From Trichodelitschia bisporula (lineage: Eukaryota; Ascomycota; Dothideomycetes; Phaeotrichales; Phaeotrichaceae): 64,000 nt of DNA. Position numbers and translations under genes: made by a program. The notes beneath the pieces are model-generated. The model saw only the letters and a list, made by a program, of their open reading frames with translations. It was not told where the DNA came from and searched no databases. How positions within the stretch are numbered: the stretch's first letter is position 1; each line of letters starts with the position of its first letter. Shown piece after piece: positions 8,767-19,667 of the stretch. The stretch covers positions 877,061 to 941,060 of the forward strand of contig ML996695.1 in NCBI GenBank assembly GCA_010356995.1. The letters run 5' to 3'.

Positions 8767-11700
8767 ATGGCGAAGGGCGGAAAGAAGAAAACCGGCGGCA
8801 AGAACAAGTCTCAAGCCGCCGTCCAGTCCCAACCTTCGCCGCCGCTGAGCCCTCCGCTTGCTGCCAGTAAAGAGACTGACGTTGCACTGCCTGAGTCTGG
8901 CATCATCGACCCCTCCCTCCCCTCTCCCGTTTCCAAGCCGGCCAGTGAGAAAGTCAGCCCAAGCGCTGGGCCTGTCGACTCAGCCGTTGCCGACGCAGAC
9001 ATAACCCCCGTTACGCTCGACCAAGACGACTCCCAGAACGAAGCTCCTACAAAAGATGAAGAGGTAGACCCTGAATCGGAGTTCGCCGAGAAGAAAAAGA
9101 AGAAGAAGGTCAGGAAGGGGAAGAACAAAAAGCAAGCGCCATCCGAAGAGCCTGTAGAGGAGGATAAGGCTGTTGAAGAGCCCGCAGCCGACGTTGTTGT
9201 TGCCGAACCCCTCCCCGAACCATCACCCGAGCCATCACCCGAGCCTGCAGCGGAAGCGGTACCGGAACCGACGCCAACAATTGTCGAGCCGGAACAACCA
9301 CAAGCTCCCACTGTGAATCCCGATCCATCACCAGCCTCCGAAGAACCCATACCTACCCCTCCAACCGAGACACCCGAACCCGAACCCCAGCCAACAGAAC
9401 CCGCAGCGGAGGTACCCGAGCCTTCCCCCGAGCCGGCCGCCGAGCCTACCCTGGAGCCAGCAGCCGAACCGACCCCCAAATCCACACCAGCACCGGTCAC
9501 AGTGTCTGAGGAGGAACCTACACCAGAGCCAGCTGCAGAGCCCGAGACCGAGCCTGAGGCACAACCAGCGACAGACCCCGAGCCCGAGCCAGCTGCAGAC
9601 CCCGAGCCCGAGCCAGCAGCAGAGTCTGAACCCGATCCAGCGGCAGAGCCTCAGCCCGAGCAAGCGGTAGAGCCTGAGCCTTCTCCTGAGCCTTCTCCCG
9701 AGCCAGTTCAAGAGGCAGAGCCGGAGCCCGAGCCTGCACCAGCAGCCGTTGAGGAGCCAGAGTCAACGTCTGTTCCCGAGCCGGAGTCTGCTCCCGAGCC
9801 GCCGAAGGAGCCTGAAGTCGAACCTCAGACAGCACCCGAGCCCGAACCTCAGCCAGCTGCGGACCCAGAGCCAGAGCCAAAATCCACACCCGAGCTAGTG
9901 GAGGAAGAATCTAAAGCTCCGGTCGAAGCTCCTGAAGAACCTGGACCAGCCTCGGAAGCATCATTAAACCCTCCAGCGGAACCCGAGCCTGCAACACCAG
10001 CTGCAGCAGAACCACAGCCGGAGCCCGCTGTCGAGTCCACACCAGAGCCAGAGGCGACACGCTTGGCTGAGACTCTTCAAGAACCTGAGCCTGCGCCTTC
10101 AATACCTCCTCCTTCCGACCCCGAACCCATCCTTGAGCCAGTGTCAGAGCCTGTCCGCGAAGTACCTTCTCCCGAACCAACTCCGGAACCCGTTCAGGAG
10201 AGCCCAGCTCGAGAACCGACACCAGCGCCATCACAGGAATCCATCCTCGAAGCACCTGTCCCCGCCCGACCCACCGCCTCTCCACTCCAGGACTTCCCCC
10301 AACCCACTCCCTCTCCCAAAACACGATCCGCTTTCGCCCCGCCCCCACACTACCCCTCTCCACTCCCACCTCGTGCCGTGCCTGCCATTTCCCGGAGCGC
10401 ATACTACCCACACCATTCTTTCCGCTACCCAGCCTATACCGTGGCGGACCCCACGCTCCCCTCGCCTCCGGCGTCTGACTCGCCCGCCGGGCCGTCTGAC
10501 GGCTATGCGCCGCAGACGCCGGGGCAGCACATGGCAGTGCCATACGGCCAGAACGGATACCACTCGCCGGCACTGACGCACGCCGCGCCTCATGGACACA
10601 GCTCGCCGATCCCACAAAGCGCCTCGCCGGCAAATATCTCACAACGCGGATCACCCGCCCAGCAGTCGCCGCTGAACCCACATGTTCAACCTGCTTCCCC
10701 ATTCCCTGGTCATGCTCAGGCGTACGGACACTACCCGCATGCGCCGCCGCAGAGCCCCTACATGCGTCAGCACATGCCCCGCCCGTCAAGGACGATGACG
10801 CAGCCTATGGGGTACCGGTATGGCGAGTACGGTGGGTATGGCGGGTACGACGGCTATGGCGCGCCGGCATACCATCCCCCATTTGGGCCCACGCGGCATG
10901 ACTCGTACGGGCCACCGCCGCAGAGCCGGTCGCAGCGGAATAGTTTCGTCGGCGCTCCTGATATGGAGCATCATGACATGCAACACGGCCCGCCGGACAT
11001 GGACGAGGAAAACTTCCGCCCACGACCGCCTACACGGTCGGCGACGGGGCTGCCGGACTTGCGGCAGATTCTGCAACAGCACGTGGAGGCGGTCAACCAG
11101 ATCGACGAGGAGAAGGAGCGGCAGTATGAGATCATCAGAGCTAAGGATGCGACCCTCAATGAAGAGAAGAAGAAGCACACCGAGGTGGTGAAGAGCAAAG
11201 ACGACCTCATCAGCCGGTTGACGAAGCAGCTCGACGACGCCTCGAACCGCCACGTGAAAGATACCAACAAGTTCCGCATGCAGATCGGTAACCTCGAGGA
11301 GAAGGCCAAAGATCTGCAGGAGGACATCGAGGAGCATGCCAAGGGGCGCAAAGACGCCGAGGTCAAGATCGGTGCACTCACCGACGAGCGCGACACTCTG
11401 CTCAGCGAGCGCGTCATCCTGGCCAAGGCGGCGGCCGAGGAGAAAGAGCGACTCGAAAAAGAGTTCGCCGACTGGCGTACGGATGCTGAGGCCAAGCTCG
11501 AGGCTGAAAAGGCGCGTGCGGCAGAGGAGAAGGCGCGTATCGAGGACGAACATGCGGGCTGGAAGACCACGACGCTCGAGGCGCACGCAGCGGAGATCAA
11601 GAAGATGACAGAGGAGTACGATGTCAAGAAGGCAGAGTATGAGTCCAAGCTTTGCGATCAGGAGGCCGCGTTCAAGGCAGCCGAAGAGAAGCTCATTGCC

Positions 11701-14700
11701 GACCATACGGCGGCGATGGAGGCGCAAAAAGTTGAGCTGGAGGGCAAGATTGCGACCTTGCAGGCGGAATTCGATCGCGTCAAGGGCGAACTTGAGGCCC
11801 AGCTTGCGGCGACGAAGTCAGAGCTTCAGACGACCAAGACGACGCTTGAAAGCACCAAGATCGAACTCGACACGACGATGACTGAGCTCGGGACCACCAA
11901 GGGCACTCTGGAGTCGGCGAGCGCCGAGTTGGCCACCACCAAGACCAATCTCGAGACCACGACCGCTACTCTTACGGAGACGACCGCCACTCTCAACACC
12001 ACCAAGGGCGAACTTGAGACCACCAAGGGCACTTTGGAGTCGACGAGCGCTGAGCTGACCACGACCAAGGCGGATCTCGCGACTACTAAGGGTACTCTGG
12101 AGTCGATGAGCGCTGATCTGGCCACCACCAAGGAGACGCTCGAGACCACCAAGAGCGACCTGGACAGTACTACCACTACCCTTGGTGAGACGCAAACCGA
12201 ACTCGAATCCACCAAATTTACGCTCGACACCACTAAGGCCGAGCTCGAGACTGTCAACGGTACCCTCGGCATGACCAAGTCCGAACTCGAGAGCACGCAG
12301 ACCGAGCTTACATCCACTAAGGCCGATCTGGAGTCTGCAAAAGCCACGCTCGCGACAACCCAAGGCGACCTCGATATCATCAAGGCCACGCTGGCAACGA
12401 CAACCTCCGAACTCGAGACGACGAAGACGAAGCTCGCCGACGAAACCGCCTTGCACACCTCGAACCGCGAAGCGTGGGCTACCGAGAAGACCGAGCTGAA
12501 CAAGTCGCACGAGGATGCCATCGCTGCCCTTGAAAGGCTCAAGGAGGAGGAGAAGGAGGCGCTCCGCTCGCAACACGCCCAGGAGAAGACCACCATGACC
12601 GAGGAGTTCGAGACGACTAAGGCGCAGATCATCAAGGACGCCGAAGACGCCAAGGTTGCGCTCCTCCAGTCCCATTCTGAGGAGGTCGAGTCGCTCAAGG
12701 AGAAGCACAAGGCCTCCCTCAACGAACAGACAATGGGCTTCATGCATCTCCAGGAGGCGCTAAACAAGCGCATGACAGAGGATAACGACAAACTCCGTGA
12801 GGAGATGGAGAAGAACAGGAAGGACTGGGAGATGGACAAGGCCAACTTCGAGCAGATCGTCGGCGAGATGAAGAAGGTGGCCGAGAACCTGGATACGGAG
12901 AAGGGGAGGCTGCAGAAGCTGGCGGATTGCTTTCGCGAGGTGACGGATGTGAAGAGCAAGGAGGACAGTTATTAGTAAGTTTGTCTGCATCATGACGGGC
13001 GTTCTCTGCGCGTGGAGTTTCCCTTTGCACTGATCTAGCATTGCTCTTTTTTTCCTTACCCACTCTCTTGCATATTTCCTTGGTCCAAAAGCGGATAATG
13101 AGTTCAGCAGCGTCTTGTCTCGCATTTCAGCGGATTCTCTTGTGTATCTAGTTCTAGTTTATCAATTGCTTCCCATCCCCCGTCCACACTCCACGCGCGC
13201 CGAACCCGGCCCCCAGATCCAAAAGAACTCGTGCTAACACCCTATCTCCCATAGTGAAGAAGCCTTCGCCAGGCTAACCCAGCAAATCCTCGAACTGGGC
13301 GAGAAACACTTCCAACACCTCACCGTCTCACCCCCATGGGAAATCCTCAAAAAAGTCCCCCGCGAACTCCCGGACATGGTCGGTGACACCGTCTCCGCGC
13401 GCAACCTCCGCGCCGCCTGGGTCTCTCACACCGTCTCCTCCCTCCTGACATCCCGCATCTTCACACCCTTCCTCTTCGCCCTCGGCCCGGGGAAGGAAGA
13501 ACTCGACGCCTCCTTCGGCGCCATTTCGTCCAAGTTGCGCGAGAAATCCGTCCGCCGCGAATCCGTCTGGCGCCAGCACACTCTCCTCGCGGCCTACACA
13601 CAAAAGGACGCGAAAGCGACCATCAATCTGGTCGCTGGCTCCGTGGCCGACGAGATTATGACCGAAATCGCGCCCTGGGCCGATAGCACCGAGGACGACG
13701 ACGCGACGCTGCGCGCCGCCGTGCGGCGTATCGTCAAGCTTGCGGCGGAGACGTGGCGGTACGCAAGGCTGGAGCGCGAGTTGATCGTTGCGCGCTTGCC
13801 ACCTGCGGAGGTGATTAGCGAGGAGGACTTCGATGCCGCGTTTTGGCCTGCGCAGCCGTTTAACACGGATCCGTACCCGGTCAGCAATATGGTCAGCATG
13901 TTCGAGTCGACGGCGCCGAGCTCGGAGCAGCGCCGGGTGCTGCTGCGGATACTCCCGGTGATCAGGAGGGAGCCCGTGCACGTCAGTCTGCAGTTCGAGG
14001 CTGCGGATGAGCACGACACCGGCGCGGTATATTCACACGGCCTTGCGCTGTACTCGGATGCTGCTCCTGTGAGAGCACGCGCTGTCGAAATGCGCCGCGC
14101 AAGTATGCATGCTCCTCCTGTGCGCGCGCCGCCTGCGGCTCCGGCTAACGAGGCCTTTGCGGGGGGCAAACAGGATGGGAGGAGGGGAGACAGCGGCGGA
14201 AGTGGTGAAACGAACGGACATGCGAATGGGAATGGTGTGGATGGGCACAGGAGTGTGAGCGATGCGAGTGAGGAGTTGAGGGGGATTGAGGAAGTGGAGG
14301 CGGTGGGGGAGATTGAGGAGTTGGAGGAGGGGGTGCAGGTGAGGGGGGTTGCGGAGAGGAGGCATTCTGTGCCTGTGCGGACGAGGGCAGAGACGCCGCC
14401 TTCGCCGCGGAGTCGGGATGTTGAGGATGAGGTTGTAGTGACGGGGAGGAGTCCGAAGCAGAGGAGGAGGGTGAGTCATGGGGGTGGGAGTCCGGGGGGG
14501 AAGAGCGTGAATGGGCAGCGGAGGGGGAGTAGTCTGGCCAGGAACGGGAGTGGGGGGGGTGGTAGTACGAATAAGGGGGGCGAGAGCAGGAGGTGGTCGC
14601 GCGGCAGTGCGATGGGGAGTCCGAGTCTTGCGCTGGAGCATGATGGGCGCCCGGCGGCGATTAAGGGGCTGTATACGAGTGGGGAGGAGAAGATGAGTTT

Positions 14701-14761
14701 GCTGGGACGGGTTACGAATGGTGTGGTGAAGGGGCGGAGGGTTGTTGCTGGGTTGCTGTGA
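8767..14761 (+). CDS. Giant Pro/Glu-rich, Thr-Lys heptad coiled-coil protein with conserved C-terminal helical domain
   Basis: Exons 8767-12974 and 13255-14761 give 1904 residues. The 280-nt intron (GTAAGT..CTAAC..CATAG, phase 2) joins DSY to [11 protein letters not shown]. The start [14 protein letters not shown] is Lys-rich. Residues about 136-500 are a degenerate Pro-Glu-Ala repeat (EPEPEPA style). Pro/Tyr/His-rich sequence with a GYGGYDGYG run follows to about 760. A long coiled coil then runs to about 1400, whose part at about 1013-1225 (nt 11805-12440) is built of roughly 30 heptads of the type TTKxxLE. After the splice comes a helical domain of about 230 residues ([50 protein letters not shown]), then a charged disordered tail. 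I do not know a function. A scaffold or cytoskeletal/septal role is a guess from architecture alone. An ATG-initiated upstream extension is possible in frame but lacks its own good start. Confidence 0.85.
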
Positions 14762-15145
14762 GTGGGAAGTTGGCATTTTGGGGCATTTGTCTGGTGGGTT
14801 CATTGCGTCTGCTTGAGGGTTCCTTGCATCTTCTTCTTCTTCTTGCTACTTTTTGGCTTCTTGTTGTATTTCCTTGTATTTTGTCACTTTTGCTCTTTTT
14901 TTTTCGTCCTGCGTTCAAGCATCATGGGAGGCATGGGTGTAATTATATTTTGGGCACGCCGGAACTCGTAGCCATTCACGGCATGTACCTATCAGGAGTG
15001 AAAACGTCGGGAAAGTGGCATGGGGATCTGGGCGCAAAAAGCTTCCTGTTTCTGTTTTTCAGCATATACATAGCGCAGCATTTTGGGACAGCCTGTGCAT
15101 AGCACGCCCGGGGAAATAGCATACGCATTCATCTCTCATGAACCC
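14762..15145. other. Convergent 3' spacer
   Basis: T-rich sequence (for example 14827-14905) typical of fungal 3' UTRs, shared by the coiled-coil gene and the RNase T2 gene. No gene seen. Confidence 0.6.
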
Positions 15146-15190
15146 TCACAGTACCCAAAGCATCGCAACCGCCCAAACCAGCACCGTCTG

Positions 15191-16187
15191 TCACAGATCC
15201 TCCACAACCTGGAGTGCCAGCGCTGGTACCGCATCCACCTCCTCAGACCCTAGCGCCCCCGCTGGCACCGCATCGTATCCACCCACCTCCTTGGGCAGAT
15301 ACCTAATCCCACTATGCGGACACCGTCCGGCGCCGGGATTCGGCCCCGCGCCCGAGAAATCCGGATCAATAGCCACAAATTCGCCTGCCTGCATGCTGCC
15401 CTTGGTGTGGAAATGGAACCAGACTTCGCGCAGCTCGCCGCCCTGGCATCCGACCACCGGCTTTACACCACGGGGCGAAGTCAAAGCGGCTAAGATCTCG
15501 TTGAGCGTGTATGTTTTAGTGGTAGAGGGGACGATGTTGGCCTGTGCGAGCCACTGGTTGGGGTTAGCTATTGCGGATGAGGGATGGGGAGGTGGGCGGT
15601 ACCTCGTAGGTGGACACGTTCTTGAACAGCTGCACCGCCTTGTCGAAGTAATCCACAACCTCGCGCGCCGGCTCGTAGTTGGCGTAGCACTTCGGCTCCA
15701 GCGTGCTCACGCACGTGCCATGCTTACTCCACTCATGCTGCCACAGATTCTCATCCCCATTAATCCCCCTCCAATACGTCCTCATATATTCCAACAACTC
15801 TTGTTTTCCAAACCTCTCCAGCACGCGGGTCACACTGCTATAATCCCGATTACACGTCTCGCGCCCGCATTTCCGGTTCCGGCTGCTGCAGTCCCCGCTC
15901 CGCGCGCAGTCACACACGCTGTCGAACGTCCCGTCGCAGTGGTCCGGCCACATGCCGTGGATGGTCCAGCTTGTGGCCGGGCCGATGTAGCCTGGGTTGC
16001 GGGGCCCTTGGCGGGGATCGCTGTTCCAGAATTGGGTGAGGGCGAATTGGCCGCCGGGCGTGTTGGTGCAGCAGGTGTTTACGTAGCCGGGGGCGGGGCA
16101 GGAGAGTCCCGGTTGGGGGCAGGTTTGGGAGGGGACGAAGGCGTGCGTGCCTGGGAGGGCGGCGAGGAGGGGGAGGAGGGACCGCAT
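15191..16187 (-). CDS. Secreted RNase T2
   Basis: Exons 16187-15603 and 15553-15191 (49-nt intron, GTACCG..CTAAC..CAG, phase 0) give 315 residues. The enzyme cuts single-stranded RNA through a 2',3'-cyclic phosphate and acts outside the cell or in vacuoles. A signal peptide (MRSLLPLLAALPGTHA) is followed by Cys-rich sequence. Active-site blocks are CAS1 TIHGMWPDHCDGTF and CAS2 EWSKHGTC, giving both catalytic His and the Glu. The second exon supplies EVWFHFHTKG and the SGIRYLPKE end of the fold. The tail after YLPK is Ala/Gly/Glu-rich and ends VVEDL. The same frame after that stop encodes a hydrophobic stretch, so the true 3' end may be spliced differently (see findings). A TATA-like CATATATG lies at 16319-16326, and a CCA-triplet run directly precedes the ATG. 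Confidence 0.93.
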
Positions 16188-16217
16188 GGTGGTGGTGGTG
16201 GTGGTGCGGTGGTGGTT
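16188..16217. repeat. GGT/CCA trinucleotide run in the RNase T2 leader
   Basis: Near-perfect GGT repeats on the plus strand (CCA/ACC on the transcribed strand) end exactly at the RNase T2 start codon. They lie in the 5' leader. If translation began upstream they would encode Thr or His runs, which the signal peptide at 16187 argues against. Confidence 0.8.
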
Positions 16218-17317
16218 GGGATGGGTTGGGGGTGAGGTTGGATGGGTTGAAGGCACGCGGGGAAGCGTGAACTGAGGACAAAGATCAGCTTCGTCTTTCA
16301 CGCTGGGGAGGCTGCAAACATATATGTACCCCACGGATCGGAACCACAGCCACGCAGTCAACCTCGCCGGCGGTCGCTCAGCCCACAGGTCCCAGCGCCT
16401 CAATCAACAGGCTGGCTGATGGGGGTCAGTTGATCCCGATGGTCCAGTCAGCGCACGCGGCCTCGGCACGCGTCTCGCTCTTTACAAAAGACGGTACCGT
16501 ACTCGGTCTCGGAGCTGCTCAGTTTCTCGGTAACGTTCTTTGGGCTTGTCGGCGATGTTCAGCTTGGGGGCAGAAGGTGAAGCGATATTGTTGAGCGATG
16601 CACGGCGGTCTTGTTCGTGGAGGTGGCGATAGATGCGGTTCTGGGGCTGGCTAGTCGAGGCGCGTAGGGATCAAGGAGCGGCTGGGGTCTGGGCGTGGCG
16701 GCAAGTTCCGCGGCGGCGGGAATTGGCGAGGCTGAGGTTGTGATGTGCTTTTGGCGTCTAGAAATGCAGCTTAGGAGTTGTGCGGTGCGAAATGCTGAGG
16801 ATGCGTAGGAATGCGTCGTTAGGTGCAGCTGTGACTTGGTGGAGGTTGGTCAAGTTGGTGGAGAGTAAAGGGGTGAGGAGGTCAAAAGCATGGAGCTACC
16901 CAAAGACTTTCATAGCGCTGCGGTAAATAGTACTTGCCTAGTCACTTTGACGGGTGAGCGAAGAGGTGCTTCTATCTTTACTGCAGGCTTGCAAGAGGAA
17001 AGTGGAGCATGATGATGTCAAAGGCTTGATTGCTCCATTACCCTACACATAAGACCAGTGCACGAATGCGAGTTGAAGATGCTATGGTCCAGATGGTGCT
17101 GAATAAAGCGACTCGAATTTGACTGACGAGTATCTAAACCATAAAGCAACAAATAACTGAGCGCCATGTCCCGGGTATCATACGCTTCCCGACGCCATAC
17201 ACAATCGCTCTGCCCTATCGATCACGGCCTTCAGCTCAGTTCAGTAGAAGCAACCCATGAAAAGCATCTAACTCAATCTTCAAAGCGCAACACGATAAGT
17301 TCTAAATTTCGAGACTC
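16218..17317. other. Spacer between RNase T2 and the 17.3-kb gene
   Basis: About 1.1 kb with no gene seen. It holds the RNase T2 promoter (left) and the 3' end of the next minus-strand gene (right). Confidence 0.6.
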
Positions 17318-19144
17318 TTACTCAGCCGGCCCCATCAAGTACACCAGCTCAGGGACATTTGGATCCACGGACCACAAGCTCATCCACCGGCTGGTAATCC
17401 GACGGATCTTGTTCTCGCTAAGTACAAACAGCGCGAGCCAGATGTGGCGTGCAATATGCCCGTAGCAGTACACGTGCGCAAGGCCTAGGCCTCTCTGCTC
17501 CGCATTTTCTTTATGGTCCCGGGTCGTCCAAGTCGCGATCCCCGCCTTGCCCTGTGTGACAAACCGCTGGAGACTCTCCCAGAACTTTGCCTGGAGCTCA
17601 AGGGGCCAGGAAGAAGTGTCGAAGACCCAGTAGCCGCGCTCGCGTATAGCTGGTAATTTGACCTGATGGCGGAGACAGCGCTCGAACTGACGCATATTGA
17701 TGGTGTCCTCAATTGTTTGCAGCGCCTTCGTCATATACGACGGCGGGCGGTCGGCCGAGAAAATGTTGGCGGGTGGGTCGGGAGCAATGACGTATTTCGG
17801 GAGCGCGTGGATGCGGGAAATAACTAGTGCATCTGGGTCCGACCCATCGGCTGTAGTCTCGGCACTCGATTCGGGGATGTCTGCCTCTTGAGATCCCTCA
17901 ACCTGAGCTCCCTCCGCCTGAGCTCCCTCCACCAGAGACGGGAGCGCGTCGATGCTGGAAATGGCACGTGCGTGTTCGATCGGTTCATCGGGTGTGGTCT
18001 CTGCACTCGACTTCCATATATCTGTCTGCTGTGATCCCCCCACCTCAGACGGTGTGCCAGTAATTATCCGTAAAGGGTCGGACGTAAGCTGATGCAGCCT
18101 GTGAAGAGAGTCCTGCAAGATGAACAGATTCTCATGCAGTGTTTGCGCAGATGGAGCGCCCGGATCGTTGTTAGGGATGGGTCCCGCCGGTCCATGGCTT
18201 TCATTGAAGCTGAGGCGGAAGGTCTGGTCGGTCAACTCGTCAGGGCCATCCGTCGGGCTCGCTTCCGTGCTGCCACTTTGGGCACCCTGGCCCAGAGAAT
18301 TGTTGGATTGACCGATGCCAACCATGTGCGAGAAGTTCCACTGCATTGTTGGCGATTGGCTCCACGAAAACGTCTCAGGAAGCTGGGTTCCGGTCTCTGC
18401 GGCGGAAAAGGTGCGCAAGTGCGGTGGGGAGGGCCCCAAAGGGCTGTCAAGGCGGGTCCGCTTCGGGGGTGCTTCGAGGTCGGTGATGGCTCGCGCCCGT
18501 TTGCCCTCAGCATTAAGGAGAGACGCCTCCTGGCTGCCGGACGGTTGAACTGGCTGACTAGAGGGCACCATGCTAACAGACGAGGTGGCGCTGACAGAGA
18601 AAGGATAAGGGGTTGGAGCGCGGCGCTTGGTGAAACTGGGATGGCGAGCTTGCCAGGACTTCTCCAAGGTATCGAGCCTTTGGAAGAAGGACGTCCTTTC
18701 GAGCGAAGAATCCGTTTCGAAGCTGGTTGTCGGCTCGGAGACCGACGGTGTGTTTATGGAATTGAGATTACGAGCTTGCCAGTCCTTCTCTAAACAATCG
18801 ATCGTCTGGAAGAAAGACTCGGTTTCAAGCGAGGGGTCCGTTTCGAAACTGATGCCTGGCTCGGCTCGGGCGAGTGCGGCCATGTTTGGGGATTGCGGCT
18901 TTGTCATTCCAAACGAGTTTGCAGTGCCGGCCTCTGACCGCACGGCTTCTTGCAAATGCGCATCCGAGACAGAAGCTCTTTGCTTGGAGTGGACTGCAGT
19001 TTGTGAACGCGATATATCCGATCCCTGCTGTAAAACGGGCAGCCGATTGCTCGGTTCAAAGTCCATATACGCTTGAGCTTCGGCACGGTGGGCGTCGTCA
19101 CGCCGCTTCGACGTGGGAGCAGAGATGTGGGCAAGGACTCTCAT
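17318..19144 (-). CDS. Protein of unknown function with internal tandem repeat and conserved-looking C-terminal domain
   Basis: A single open frame of 608 residues starting MRVLAHISAPTSKRRDD. A TATATAT run sits about 45 nt upstream (19188-19194). Residues about 90-170 hold two copies of a 45-residue unit: SFETDPSLETESFFQTIDCLEKDWQAR-type, then SFETDSSLERTSFFQRLDTLEKSWQAR-type. Middle parts are Ser/Pro/Gln-rich with a basic KRTRLDS stretch that could be a nuclear signal. A shorter acidic repeat (EGAQAEGAQVEGSQEAD) lies near 400. The last 170 residues look folded (GYWVFDTSSWPLELQAKFW, GLAHVYCYGHIARHIWLALFVLSENK) and are rich in Trp and Tyr. I believe this type of C-terminal block occurs in other fungal hypothetical proteins but cannot name a function. 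It is divergent from eIF3d. Confidence 0.78.
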   Translation of the reverse strand: MRVLAHISAPTSKRRDDAHRAEAQAYMDFEPSNRLPVLQQGSDISRSQTAVHSKQRASVSDAHLQEAVRSEAGTANSFGMTKPQSPNMAALARAEPGISFETDPSLETESFFQTIDCLEKDWQARNLNSINTPSVSEPTTSFETDSSLERTSFFQRLDTLEKSWQARHPSFTKRRAPTPYPFSVSATSSVSMVPSSQPVQPSGSQEASLLNAEGKRARAITDLEAPPKRTRLDSPLGPSPPHLRTFSAAETGTQLPETFSWSQSPTMQWNFSHMVGIGQSNNSLGQGAQSGSTEASPTDGPDELTDQTFRLSFNESHGPAGPIPNNDPGAPSAQTLHENLFILQDSLHRLHQLTSDPLRIITGTPSEVGGSQQTDIWKSSAETTPDEPIEHARAISSIDALPSLVEGAQAEGAQVEGSQEADIPESSAETTADGSDPDALVISRIHALPKYVIAPDPPANIFSADRPPSYMTKALQTIEDTINMRQFERCLRHQVKLPAIRERGYWVFDTSSWPLELQAKFWESLQRFVTQGKAGIATWTTRDHKENAEQRGLGLAHVYCYGHIARHIWLALFVLSENKIRRITSRWMSLWSVDPNVPELVYLMGPAE

Positions 19145-19667
19145 CGTGGGGAAAGTGAAGCATAGTAAAACCGCTGGTGACTGTGTTTATATATGCGGCC
19201 ATTGTCAGGGCGACGTTGCCAAGCTTGCACTGCTGTGTTGAGCGAGCGTTGCTATCGTTTCAATAGACCCGGATCACATCTATCGAATGCCGACGGTAGG
19301 ATGCCATGCTTCGCAGAAGGGAGGGCCTTGGGACATGAGCGAAGGAGCTTCCGTATGGTCTCTATACGGTACCGCTGGTGACAGACAGAAGTGAATGAAA
19401 GTATATCGTGGGATTGGGGATGGAAGTGAGGGGTGCACGGGGTGTTTGCCGTGTCGTGTCGTGTGGGGGTTCACGTGAATGCCACGCTCTCATGTGACCA
19501 CTCGAAGCCACTGAATGCCTTATTGCCTGACCGTCAACGTTTTATGCCTGATGCCAAGATTTCCGCCTCGCCCCACAGCGGGACTCTGGACGAATTTGAT
19601 GTTCAACTGTCGCCAACCTCATCCCCCCACCAAACCCGATATCCCCACACATTCAACAACCACAATT
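19145..19667. other. Divergent promoter region, unknown gene / eIF3d
   Basis: 523 bp shared by two divergent genes. It has a TATA-like run at 19188-19194 for the minus-strand gene and a palindromic E-box near its middle. Pyrimidine-rich sequence precedes the eIF3d ATG. Confidence 0.6.
19470..19479. promoter_or_regulatory. Palindromic CACGTG E-box
   Basis: TTCACGTGAA is a perfect 10-bp palindrome containing CACGTG, the core bound by bHLH factors such as Cbf1-type proteins. It lies about 190 bp before the eIF3d ATG, and a related CATGTG follows at about 19491. Position in a shared promoter makes a regulatory role plausible; binding is inferred. Confidence 0.4.

Noticed and set aside
8811-12959. 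Long minus-strand frames opposite the coiled-coil gene (up to 377 codons)
   Set aside because: Mirror images of the Pro/Glu and Thr/Lys repeats; composition follows the plus-strand code.
12975-13254. snoRNA hosted in the 280-nt intron of the coiled-coil gene
   Set aside because: ATCATGAC and CTGA words occur, but there is no true RTGATGA box and no terminal stem.
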